From NCBI GenBank assembly GCA_036826635.1, contig DAISVY010000003.1, positions 220,120 to 284,119 of the forward strand: a stretch of 64,000 nucleotides of DNA, given 5' to 3'. Below the pieces are notes generated by a model. It did no database searches and was not told the DNA's origin. It was given only the letters and a program-made list of their open reading frames with translations. Within the stretch, counting starts at the first letter, position 1; every line of letters starts with the position of its first letter. This document shows positions 9,501-17,552 of this stretch, one piece after another. The position numbers were made by a program, and so were the translations under genes. The stretch comes from DAISVY01 sp036826635. GTDB taxonomy: Bacteria; Zixibacteria; MSB-5A5; GN15; FEB-12.

Positions 9501-10178
9501 ATGGCAAAAGCAACGTTTTTGGGCCATGCCTGCGTGGTCGTCGAACACGGTGACCATCGGCTGATCATTGACCCGTTTCTGACCGGCAATCCGCAGGCGG
9601 CCTCACGGGCCGATGACATCGACGTGAGTTACGTTCTTCTTACGCACGGTCACGGTGATCACCTCGGCGATGCTGTCGCCATTGCGAAACGGTGCGGGGC
9701 TACCATTATTGCCAATTTCGAATTAGCCAACTACTGCGCCAGGGAAGGCGCGACGGTTCACCCGATGCATATCGGCGGTGCGCGGGAGTTCGATTTCGGT
9801 CGGGTTAAACTGACTATTGCTCACCACGGCGGCGGCGCGGGCGAGAACGCTTCGATTTACACCGGTCCGCCGGTTGGTTTTCTGATTACCACGGGAGGCA
9901 AAACCCTGTACCATTCCGGTGATACCGGCCTCTTCTACGATATGAAGTTGATCGGCGAGATGAACGCGATTGACCTGGCTTTTCTGCCTATCGGGGACAA
10001 TTTTACGATGGGCATCGACGATGCCGTCAAGGCGGTGGAGTTTCTTAAGCCGAAGGTAGTGGTCCCGATGCACTACGATACTTTTGACGTAATTCAGGCG
10101 GATCCGAAAGTTTTCGCGGACCGGGTAACCGGAAGCAAGGTGCGGATTCTTAAGCCGGGAGAATCAATCGATTACTGA
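9501..10178 (+). CDS. UPF0173-family metal-dependent hydrolase (metallo-beta-lactamase fold)
   Basis: 225 residues, the usual length of UPF0173. The metal motif THGHGDHLGD is intact and later metal ligands are seen in HSGDTGLFYDM and VPMHYDTF. The family is soluble and its physiological substrate is not established. The ribosome site is strong (AGGAGGG seven to eight bases before ATG 9501). A terminator follows, so it may be monocistronic or close the mnmA unit. Confidence 0.85.
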   Translation: MAKATFLGHACVVVEHGDHRLIIDPFLTGNPQAASRADDIDVSYVLLTHGHGDHLGDAVAIAKRCGATIIANFELANYCAREGATVHPMHIGGAREFDFGRVKLTIAHHGGGAGENASIYTGPPVGFLITTGGKTLYHSGDTGLFYDMKLIGEMNAIDLAFLPIGDNFTMGIDDAVKAVEFLKPKVVVPMHYDTFDVIQADPKVFADRVTGSKVRILKPGESIDY

Positions 10179-10203
10179 TATTCGGGCGTCTGAGGCTGAA
10201 CGG

Positions 10204-10240
10204 GCGGCAGGTGCGGGCAGTACCTGCCGCTTTTGGTTTT
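10204..10240 (+). terminator. Rho-independent terminator after the UPF0173 gene
   Basis: A 9-bp perfect stem (GCGGCAGGT 10204-10212, ACCTGCCGC 10222-10230) has a 9-base loop and is followed by TTTTGGTTTT. Confidence 0.85.
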
Positions 10241-10358
10241 GGTGGGGCTGATTCGATGCGAAGGGTGACGGCCGGTCCGGGGTCGGTTTTTGTTGAAAAC
10301 GCTGTTCGCATTTTCTACCGTGAAGGTGGTAAGTTATGAGGCAGGGTGTATAACGAGT

Positions 10359-13190
10359 ATGAAACGATTGTTGAAAATTCTGGCATGGGTGGTCGGCATT
10401 CTGGTGGTGCTGATCATTGTGGCGGTTGTCGCCGCAAAGCTGTTTTTCCCGGTCGAAAAAGTCAAGGCACTGGCTGTCGAAAGAGGCAGTGCCATGCTCG
10501 GTCGCGACATTTCGGTCGAAGGTCTTGATATTTCGTTTTGGGGCGGTCTGGGCGTCGAGCTGCAGCAGGTGCAGATAGGCAACCCGCCGTCTGTCGAGGG
10601 GTCCCCTTTCATGACGGCCCGGAATATCGATCTCAAATTGCAGTTGTTGCCTCTTATTACCGGCGAGGTACGGGTGGATCGGCTGGTTATCGAGGACCCT
10701 CATATATACATGCACAAAACACCCGAAGGCTTGACGAATTACGCTTTTGAACCGGCTGATTCCGTCGTGCCACCGGAAGCGGCTGAGGTGAAGGAAAAGC
10801 TTGCCCCGGAAGCTCAGGCGGCCGCGGCCGCTATCTCGTTCGATAAACTTGAGATCGAAAATGGACTGATCGTATATCGCGACGACAGCACCGGGCTGAC
10901 TTTTGAAACGGTTAATCTTGATCTGGCAACTTCTCTGGAGAACCCTCGCGACGGTTTCTATGCCTCGGCGGGCGAGGTGGCGATAGACAGTGTGAAAATA
11001 ACGATGGACGAGACGTACCCGGTGTTTTCGCTCGGACTGGACTATCAGATCGGTTACGATTTGAACGAACGCCGGGTTGTGCTGGAACGGGCCGATGTTG
11101 AACTGGACGAACTGGATTTCCGAATAACCGGCGAGGTGATCGATCCTGTCGGGGAAATGTCGGCGACGGTGAATATCAAATCGGAACGTCTGACCGTTGC
11201 CGACTTGTTGCAGTTACTCCCGCCGGACCGGCTGAAATCGGCCGGTGATATCGACGTGGCTGGTGACTTCACGCTTGACGCCGATGTGGAGTACAACGCC
11301 GCCGATACGACCGCCCCGTTGCTGTACACGGGTACCGCGCTGTTGACCGACCTGAAAGCTTCCCGGAAAGATATCGACGGGGAACTGGCCATTGGACGCT
11401 GTGTGCTGGATTTCAAACCGGACAACCTGCGCTTTAACATTGAGGACGGGAGTTTTGACGGTCAGCCGTTCAAGGGGCATTTGCTCGCCGAGGATTTCTC
11501 GGATCCGAAAGTGAGTGGGGAGATGGCCGGTAGTTTCGATCTGGCTTTCGTGCAGCCGTTTCTTCCGTCCGACCCTGTTCATCATGTTGCCGGGGAGACC
11601 TGTTTCGACATTAAATTCTCCGGTCGTGTAAGTCGGCCCGAGGACATGACTTTTTCCGGGAACCTGTCGGTTCAGAACGGCAGTTATCGCTCGGAGTTGA
11701 TACCGGAACCGATTGACAGTTTCGATGTCGATCTGTATTTCGACAATGATCTGGTGCATATTCGCCAGCTTTCCTGTCGGTTTCCGTCGGGTACGGTGGG
11801 CTTCAGCGGGCGGGTGAACGATCTTGCGGCTTATATGCTGGCCGACTCCGCGGTGTCTCCCCGGGTGGAAGGAAAGCTGTTGGGGCAACTCAATCTGTCG
11901 ATGCTGAATCCGTTTCTGCCTGACAAAGGGCACCCGCGTTTGAGTGGTCATCTGGCGGCCGATCTGACGTTTGCCGGAGCGTTGACCGACCCGACGAGTT
12001 TTCGCCCGCATGGAAATATGTCCATTACCGAAGGCACGTACATGGACTCGTTGCTCCCCGAACCCGTGGAGGAATTCGAGGCCCTGATAGAGCTTGATCC
12101 GGATACGCTGACACTGTCCAGCACGCGTGTCAAGTTTGCTTCGTCCGATGTTGCTTTCTCCGGGCAATTGGCGAATCCTCTGCCGTATTTGCTGCCTGTC
12201 GAGGGGCTGGATCGATCCGGTATGAAGAGGCCGTTTTTCAATTTCTACCTGAGTTCTCATCGTTTCGATATAGACAAGCTCTTTCCCGAGGCGGTGCCCG
12301 GATCGGCTGAAGCCCCGACCGCCGTATCGGCCGATTCCGTTTCGTTGTTGATTCTTCCGGACATCGATGGTCGTGGTACGCTGCGGGCCGACACGGTGAT
12401 ATATTGCTCGGTCGAGTTTACCGCTCTTAATGGCAAGGTCAGAGTCCGTGATCGTAAGATCGAATGCTACGATGTGACGGCAGAAGTATATACCGGTAAT
12501 GTTTCGGGTAATACGACCGTTGATTTGAACGATTTCGAGGACCCACATTACAGCGGCGAGTTTGCTGGCCAGCAGATAGAGGCCAATGATTTCATTAGTC
12601 GTTTTTCCGGTTTTGGCGGTCATCTCTACGGCAAGGCCAATCTGACCGGCAGCTACAGCGCGAACGGCTGGGAGCCCGATACTTTTCTCAATTCTCTTAG
12701 CATGAATGGCCACGCCGACATGCGCGAGGGAAAGCTGGTCACCTCCGGTACGGTGTACACTCTTCTGAACGGGCTGGCTGAAAAAACGGGGCAGTCGTTT
12801 GCCAAAGAACAGCCGATCAAAGCTCTTTCGACCGACATTGCCGTGGCCGACGGGCGGGTAAAGCTGGACAAGCTCCAGTCTTCGCTGGGCAATCTGGGTA
12901 AAATGGCCGTGGACGGTTACTATGGTTTCGACGGGTCTCTCGATTATACCGGGGAGCTGGAACTGAGCCGGAGTGCCTCCGAGAAACTGCTTTCCGGGGG
13001 CGGATTGCTTAGCAACGTATCGTCTCTGTTCGGGACTAAGGAAACGCAGCAACTGGTTCTTCCGCTGAAGGTAACCGGCACGGTTGACAACCCGAAAACG
13101 GAGATTGACTATTCTGCGCTGTCGAAAAACCTGAATGAGAATCTCAAGAATGAAGCCGGAGGGCTTCTCGATAAGCTTCTGAAGAAGTAA
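10359..13190 (+). CDS. AsmA-family protein
   Basis: About 943 residues. An N-terminal membrane anchor (about residues 5-27) is followed by the AsmA N-terminal pattern (LGRDISVEGLDISFWGG) and a long beta-rich periplasmic body. The AsmA-like C-terminal region (about 700-900) includes GHADMREGKLVTSG. Members of this superfamily bridge or project from the inner membrane and are linked to lipid transport and outer-membrane homeostasis. This is the second such protein in the window, but unlike tamB it has no Omp85 neighbour. The start at 10359 is chosen because the TM segment begins there; the longer frame from 10290 adds 23 residues with no family support. The gene is flanked by a terminator upstream and 308 bases of non-coding sequence downstream. 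Confidence 0.8.
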   Translation: MKRLLKILAWVVGILVVLIIVAVVAAKLFFPVEKVKALAVERGSAMLGRDISVEGLDISFWGGLGVELQQVQIGNPPSVEGSPFMTARNIDLKLQLLPLITGEVRVDRLVIEDPHIYMHKTPEGLTNYAFEPADSVVPPEAAEVKEKLAPEAQAAAAAISFDKLEIENGLIVYRDDSTGLTFETVNLDLATSLENPRDGFYASAGEVAIDSVKITMDETYPVFSLGLDYQIGYDLNERRVVLERADVELDELDFRITGEVIDPVGEMSATVNIKSERLTVADLLQLLPPDRLKSAGDIDVAGDFTLDADVEYNAADTTAPLLYTGTALLTDLKASRKDIDGELAIGRCVLDFKPDNLRFNIEDGSFDGQPFKGHLLAEDFSDPKVSGEMAGSFDLAFVQPFLPSDPVHHVAGETCFDIKFSGRVSRPEDMTFSGNLSVQNGSYRSELIPEPIDSFDVDLYFDNDLVHIRQLSCRFPSGTVGFSGRVNDLAAYMLADSAVSPRVEGKLLGQLNLSMLNPFLPDKGHPRLSGHLAADLTFAGALTDPTSFRPHGNMSITEGTYMDSLLPEPVEEFEALIELDPDTLTLSSTRVKFASSDVAFSGQLANPLPYLLPVEGLDRSGMKRPFFNFYLSSHRFDIDKLFPEAVPGSAEAPTAVSADSVSLLILPDIDGRGTLRADTVIYCSVEFTALNGKVRVRDRKIECYDVTAEVYTGNVSGNTTVDLNDFEDPHYSGEFAGQQIEANDFISRFSGFGGHLYGKANLTGSYSANGWEPDTFLNSLSMNGHADMREGKLVTSGTVYTLLNGLAEKTGQSFAKEQPIKALSTDIAVADGRVKLDKLQSSLGNLGKMAVDGYYGFDGSLDYTGELELSRSASEKLLSGGGLLSNVSSLFGTKETQQLVLPLKVTGTVDNPKTEIDYSALSKNLNENLKNEAGGLLDKLLKK

Positions 13191-13498
13191 CGGCCGATTC
13201 TGACAAGCGGCATGCACGCCGATACGGTCCGGCCCCGGTGTTATCCGGGGTTCTGCCGTGTCATACCGTATTGTTAGGATAATTATCCGCCGGGTCGTTT
13301 CGGTTGTCTCAAAATGCAAAGAAAAGTCCCTGTTCCGTATGGGAACATCTCAACGTTTTCTCTGTAAGTGCCGATAAATTAACATGAACGGGCCGTCCAC
13401 CGGACGGTTCATGGGGGCCCGACAGGGTAACTTTTTCAGGTAATCCTACGGGTATACGTGTAACAGGTAACTGCCCGCGTGAGTGTGAAAAGCGTTCT
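13191..13498 (+). other. 308-base non-coding region with hairpins and GGTAA-type repeats
   Basis: It contains a hairpin CCCCGG/CCGGGG (13233-13250) with no good T-run. A longer imperfect hairpin lies at 13384-13412 (ATGAAC, bulge GGG, CCGTCC, loop ACC, GGACGG, TTCAT). An alternative pairing CGGGCC/GGCCCG (13389-13394 with 13416-13421) would exclude that hairpin. Just before the downstream gene are four GGTAA/GGTAT-like words, at 13426, 13439, 13451 and 13466. I recognise no known riboswitch class. Confidence 0.35.
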
Positions 13499-14959
13499 AT
13501 GACCGCGCAAGCAACTGATGTAAAGACGAGAGCAAGCCGGTGCGCCGTATGCAAAATAGACCGCAAAGGACGGTTCGTTTTTCTCGATGCCCAGACCGAG
13601 AAGCTCCTGGGGTTAACTCAGGTCGAGTTGTTCGGGCGTCCCCTCACGGATTTTCTTGACCCGGACGACCACGATGTCATCAGTCAGATAACCGGTCGAT
13701 TCAATCATTATGAGACGTTTTTCGATGCCACGAAAGTAACCGTCATCGACAGCCACGGTAGTCGCATTCCCGTGGTGGCTGTTTGTTCGCTTAATTTCGA
13801 CGCCGGCAGTCCGGTCAATATCCAGATCATTTTGAGTCGCGACGATCGGTTACAACCGGAGCCGTCCGAATCTCATGAGGTCCCTTCATCGTTTTCTCTG
13901 GCCAGCACTTTTTCGTCGGTCGATCTGCTGGGGCGTACGAATATCGGGGCTGTGCTGATCGGAGCTGATGGCACGATTATCGACCGCAACGATGCTTGTG
14001 AAGCCCTGCTGGGGGGACTTGCGGTCGGGACCGATGGGCAGCATCTGGCCGAACAACTGGCCATGGTCGATCCGGCTGTCGGTCCGATGGTTACCACTTA
14101 TCTGGAAATCTGCGACAGGAACTCCGACCCTCCGCCTCTTTGTCTGTCAGTCGGGACTCCGACAGGCCGAAACGCGGCGGTGACCCTGGTCCGGTTGGCT
14201 CCCGGGAGCGAGGATCAAAGCGCTTTGCTCGTTGTTCAGGATACCGGGGTGGTTGGGCAGACGGGAATTAACGAGCGGTTCCTTGTCGCTGCGCTGGATC
14301 AGGTTCTTTCGGCTCTTAAGGCCGGTTGCTCGGCGGGGGAAAAGCTTGAGCATGAGTGTCACGAGGAATTAAGTCGGGACGGCGGTTTTTACCTGCAATG
14401 TCTCGGTAAGCACCTTGACAAAAGCGTCGGGATGCTGACCGATTTGCGACAACTGATCGGTCTTGACGATAAGGCGGAACAACCGACGCTGGTCGACCCG
14501 GGCCTTCTGTGTGAGCAGTCGGTGCGGGAAAGTATGGCGGCCAACCCGCACATATCTCTTGTGGTGAAAAACGGTAATTTACCGAAGGTCAACGCCTGTC
14601 GCGAGAAGTTGACCTTCATTATCAAGTCCGTTATAACCGTGGCCGCGCGCGCGGCCGATGGACAGTCGCTGAAATGTTCTCTCTCAGGTGGCGTGGAATC
14701 GGATCGATATCGACTTGAAATGTGTTTTCAGGGGGATGGTGCGTCGTCCGAAAAATTCCATCAGGCTTTCGATTATGCCCATGATGGCACGCCTCATGTT
14801 CTTCCGGCGCTGAGCGGTCACTTCTCGGATCTTGCTCTGGCCCGGGAACTTGCTCTTGCTATGGGAGGGGACCTGCGAGCGACAGTTACCGGCGGGAGTC
14901 CGCAGGTTATTATAAACATGACGTTTCCGGTTATGTCGGGTAAGCGAGGAGAGTTATGA
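13499..14959 (+). CDS. Double-PAS protein with degenerate histidine-kinase ATPase-like C-terminus
   Basis: 486 residues, no signal peptide or TM. The first PAS lies at about 15-112 (FVFLDAQTEKLLGLT, FGRPLTDFLDPDD). The second is at about 140-235 (GADGTIIDRNDACEALLGG). A helical segment at about 255-325 sits where the dimerisation domain would be but has no H-box. The C-terminal 150 residues resemble a GHKL ATPase: KLTFIIKSVITVAARAADG stands where the N-box belongs, and ARELALAMGGDL matches the G2-following helix. However, the N-box asparagine and a convincing DxGxG are missing. By itself it should not autophosphorylate. It overlaps the next gene by ATGA, and that gene carries an H-box but no ATPase domain, so the two are probably co-translated partners. 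Confidence 0.6.
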   Translation: MTAQATDVKTRASRCAVCKIDRKGRFVFLDAQTEKLLGLTQVELFGRPLTDFLDPDDHDVISQITGRFNHYETFFDATKVTVIDSHGSRIPVVAVCSLNFDAGSPVNIQIILSRDDRLQPEPSESHEVPSSFSLASTFSSVDLLGRTNIGAVLIGADGTIIDRNDACEALLGGLAVGTDGQHLAEQLAMVDPAVGPMVTTYLEICDRNSDPPPLCLSVGTPTGRNAAVTLVRLAPGSEDQSALLVVQDTGVVGQTGINERFLVAALDQVLSALKAGCSAGEKLEHECHEELSRDGGFYLQCLGKHLDKSVGMLTDLRQLIGLDDKAEQPTLVDPGLLCEQSVRESMAANPHISLVVKNGNLPKVNACREKLTFIIKSVITVAARAADGQSLKCSLSGGVESDRYRLEMCFQGDGASSEKFHQAFDYAHDGTPHVLPALSGHFSDLALARELALAMGGDLRATVTGGSPQVIINMTFPVMSGKRGEL

Positions 14960-15663
14960 CAGACAGAATCCGTGTCATTCTGGTTGAACCCAATCGTTAC
15001 CGGGCATTGCTGATCGAAAGGGAACTGACGGCCGCGTTTCCGTCGCTGGTCCTCGTAAGGTTTGATGAAGTCTCGGCGGCGGTGCAGGAGTTGGAACAGG
15101 CCGGTTATGATGTCGCGATAGTCAACGGTCATTTCCCGGAGTGGCAGTGCCGGCAGTTTCTCGATACCGCCCATTTGTCGCGTCCGTCAATGATGGTTAT
15201 TCTGGTCGGCCGGTCGCAGAATTTTCCTTCGGATGGTACCGACGCGGACTGTCTGGCCGACGAGTACATTATCGACGAGAACACGGCGCATCTGGCGATA
15301 CCTCGGCTTATTGAAATGTGGCTCCACCAGCCCCAGCCATCGACCTCTTGTCAGGTCAGTAAGAATCGATTGTCGGAGCAGACCGATGGAGATATTGTGA
15401 ATCTGACTGTCGGAACTCTGGCCCACGAGATTAACAACCCGCTTATGACTATTCTTGGCGCAACCGAACTTTTGCTCAACGACGTCGAGCAGTTAAGATC
15501 CGACCAGTCGGGGAAAATTCGTGTTATTCGTGATTCGGCTCGCCGGATTGCCTATATTCTTTCTGATCTGACCAGTCTGGACAAGCCGGTAGTTCGGGAT
15601 ACACCATCCGGTCTGATAATCGACCGGGAACGCTCTGTCGTTCGGAACAGAACTTCCCGATAA
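14956..15663 (+). CDS. Pseudo-receiver plus HisKA protein lacking an ATPase domain
   Basis: 235 residues. Residues 5-120 form a CheY-like fold whose key residues are altered: the acidic pair is replaced by VEPN (residues 10-13), the phosphoacceptor Asp by N57 (AIVNGHF), and no conserved lysine is seen. Residues 147-215 are a good HisKA domain with H157 in TLAHEINNPL and the second helix ARRIAYILSDLTSL. The protein ends about 20 residues later, with no HATPase. It overlaps the preceding gene by four bases (14956-14959). It may be a phosphotransfer dimer domain served by another kinase, or a relic. The complementary gaps in the two proteins suggest a split sensor. Confidence 0.65.
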   Translation: MTDRIRVILVEPNRYRALLIERELTAAFPSLVLVRFDEVSAAVQELEQAGYDVAIVNGHFPEWQCRQFLDTAHLSRPSMMVILVGRSQNFPSDGTDADCLADEYIIDENTAHLAIPRLIEMWLHQPQPSTSCQVSKNRLSEQTDGDIVNLTVGTLAHEINNPLMTILGATELLLNDVEQLRSDQSGKIRVIRDSARRIAYILSDLTSLDKPVVRDTPSGLIIDRERSVVRNRTSR

Positions 15664-15740
15664 CGTCGAGTCCGAGAATATCGGTTGACATTTTCGATCC
15701 AGGCTCCTTTTTTCAGGCTTGTTTTCTTCGGGGATGTAAT

Positions 15741-16616
15741 ATGCACTCGATGACAGGCTTTGGCCGAGCGGAAAAAGACAGCAAACTGGGTAAACTCACG
15801 GTAGAGATCAGCAGTATCAACAGCCGGTTTCGCGAGTTATCGGTGCGTTTGCCTCGTTCTTTGTCGGCGCTGGAACCTCAGGTAAGAGAACAGCTTGCGG
15901 CGGATGTTAGCCGTGGCAAGGTGATTTTGGTGGCCAATCTTGAAGAGCCCGATGATTCGGCTGATCGGTTTACCATTAATAAGGTGGCGGCAAAGGCATA
16001 TTATCGGCAGTTGAAGCAACTGCAAAAAGAGTTGAAGCTGAGCGGCGAGATTGCTATCAGCGATTTGCTGCAATTCCCCGATTTGGCAAAGCCGACCAGG
16101 GAAACCGTGGATCCGGAGAAATCCGGGGATGTTTTTTCCCAGGTTTGTGCCCTGGCTCTCAAGAGGATGCTGGCCATGCGGGCCAAAGAGGGTCAGGCCC
16201 TGGCCCGTGATATGAAACAACGGCTTCGTAAAATGTCGGCCCTGATAGGCGAAGTGGAGAAGTTAACGGTTGGGGCTGTAAAGATTTACGCCGAGAAACT
16301 GGCTGCTCGTATTGAAGAGTTGCTCGGTTCGGCCCGACGGGATTCCGCAAGACTGGAGGAAGAGATAGCCGTTTTTGCGGAACGTACGGATATCGCGGAA
16401 GAGTGTACCCGTTTCAGGAGTCATCTTGAGCAGTTCCGCGGTACTCTTCAGGACAAAGACGCCGTGGGGCGACGCCTTAATTTTATCCTTCAGGAAATGA
16501 ATCGTGAAGTTAACACGATTGGTTCCAAATGTGCCGAGTTCGATATCTCGACGCATGTGATTTCCCTTAAGGAAGAAATCGAAAAGCTGCGCGAACAAGT
16601 GCAGAACGTGGAATAG
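15741..16616 (+). CDS. yicC: YicC/YloC-family endoribonuclease
   Basis: 291 residues, the normal length. It starts with the diagnostic MHSMTGFGRAE and ends with the DUF1732 C-terminal domain (TDIAEECTRFRSHLEQF...KLREQVQNVE). E. coli YicC and Bacillus YloC are endoribonucleases implicated in RNA turnover. It heads the conserved yicC-gmk-rpoZ cluster, 22 bases before gmk. A GGGGA ribosome site stands six bases before ATG 15741. Confidence 0.92.
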   Translation: MHSMTGFGRAEKDSKLGKLTVEISSINSRFRELSVRLPRSLSALEPQVREQLAADVSRGKVILVANLEEPDDSADRFTINKVAAKAYYRQLKQLQKELKLSGEIAISDLLQFPDLAKPTRETVDPEKSGDVFSQVCALALKRMLAMRAKEGQALARDMKQRLRKMSALIGEVEKLTVGAVKIYAEKLAARIEELLGSARRDSARLEEEIAVFAERTDIAEECTRFRSHLEQFRGTLQDKDAVGRRLNFILQEMNREVNTIGSKCAEFDISTHVISLKEEIEKLREQVQNVE

Positions 16617-16638
16617 AACGGCAGGAACGGGTTATACT

Positions 16639-17262
16639 TTGAACAAACCGGGCCGGATTGTCATAATTTCGTCTCCTTCGGGAGGCGGCAAGACCTCGAT
16701 TTGCCGCAAGCTGCTCTCGTCGGCCAGACGGCGGGAGGGGTGGTCTTTTTCGATTTCTTACACGACCCGCGAAAGACGGGGAGGGGAGCGCGACGGACGC
16801 GAGTATTATTTCGTGAACGACGACAAGTTCGACCGACTGGTCGCGCAGGGCTTTTTTGTCGAACACTTCAAAGTTCATCTGTATAAGTATGGAACTCCTC
16901 GACGACCGCTGGAACAGGTTCGCCGGAAGGGGGGAGTGGTTCTGCTGGATATTGACGTTCAGGGGGCTAAGAAAGTTATAACCGATTTCCCTGACGCAAT
17001 ATCGATATTCGTTTTGCCGCCGTCCGTTGCCGAGCTTAAAAAGCGGCTGCGTGCCCGGGGAACGGAAACGCCTGCACAACTTGCGGTGCGCTCGCACAAC
17101 GCTATACAGGAAATGCGGTCGTTCAAGGACTTCGGTTTCGAATATGTCGTTGTAAACGAGGAACTTGGAACGGCGGTCAGACAGGTGTTGAGTATCGTTG
17201 AGGCCCACGGTTGCCGTGTGGATACTTACGATAAGAAACAAATTCGGAAAATCACGGGTTAG
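16639..17262 (+). CDS. gmk: Guanylate kinase
   Basis: 207 residues. It phosphorylates GMP or dGMP with ATP. The P-loop is SSPSGGGKTSIC, the GMP-binding motif SYTTRERRGGERDGREYYF is intact, and DIDVQGAKK is present. The start is TTG at 16639; no ATG or GTG gives a complete N-terminus, and AGGAACGGG lies a suitable distance upstream. It is followed 27 bases later by rpoZ. Confidence 0.95.
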   Translation: MNKPGRIVIISSPSGGGKTSICRKLLSSARRREGWSFSISYTTRERRGGERDGREYYFVNDDKFDRLVAQGFFVEHFKVHLYKYGTPRRPLEQVRRKGGVVLLDIDVQGAKKVITDFPDAISIFVLPPSVAELKKRLRARGTETPAQLAVRSHNAIQEMRSFKDFGFEYVVVNEELGTAVRQVLSIVEAHGCRVDTYDKKQIRKITG

Positions 17263-17289
17263 ACGAGAAAATACAGCGGAGGAAACCAG

Positions 17290-17520
17290 ATGGGATATTT
17301 GCCGATTGATGGCCTTTCTAAAGTGACCAGGAACCGCTACGAGGCGGTTATTGTTGCCGCACAACACGCTCGTTATCTCAATGCTCGGCGCCTGGCCAAG
17401 CTGAAACAGATCGAAGACGGTATGACTGAGGTTGATATTGAAGCCCGGAAAATGACGGCTGTTGCCCTGCGCGAGTTAATTGAGGGTAAAGTTACCTTCG
17501 AACGTTCCGATACCGAATAA
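17290..17520 (+). CDS. rpoZ: RNA polymerase omega subunit
   Basis: 76 residues, matching short omega proteins. It contains the NRYEAVIVAAQHARYLN signature and the later MTAVALREL(I)EGKV segment typical of RpoZ. It is a small subunit that helps fold and assemble beta-prime. Strong GGAGGAAA ribosome site. Its position after gmk is widely conserved. Confidence 0.92.
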   Translation: MGYLPIDGLSKVTRNRYEAVIVAAQHARYLNARRLAKLKQIEDGMTEVDIEARKMTAVALRELIEGKVTFERSDTE

Positions 17521-17552
17521 CGTTACAGCAACTGCTCACACAGGAACAATAG

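Noticed and set aside
11214..13319. 701-codon open frame on the minus strand opposite the AsmA-like gene
   Set aside because: The plus strand carries a convincing AsmA-family protein. The antisense frame has no recognisable domain and reflects GC-rich codon use.
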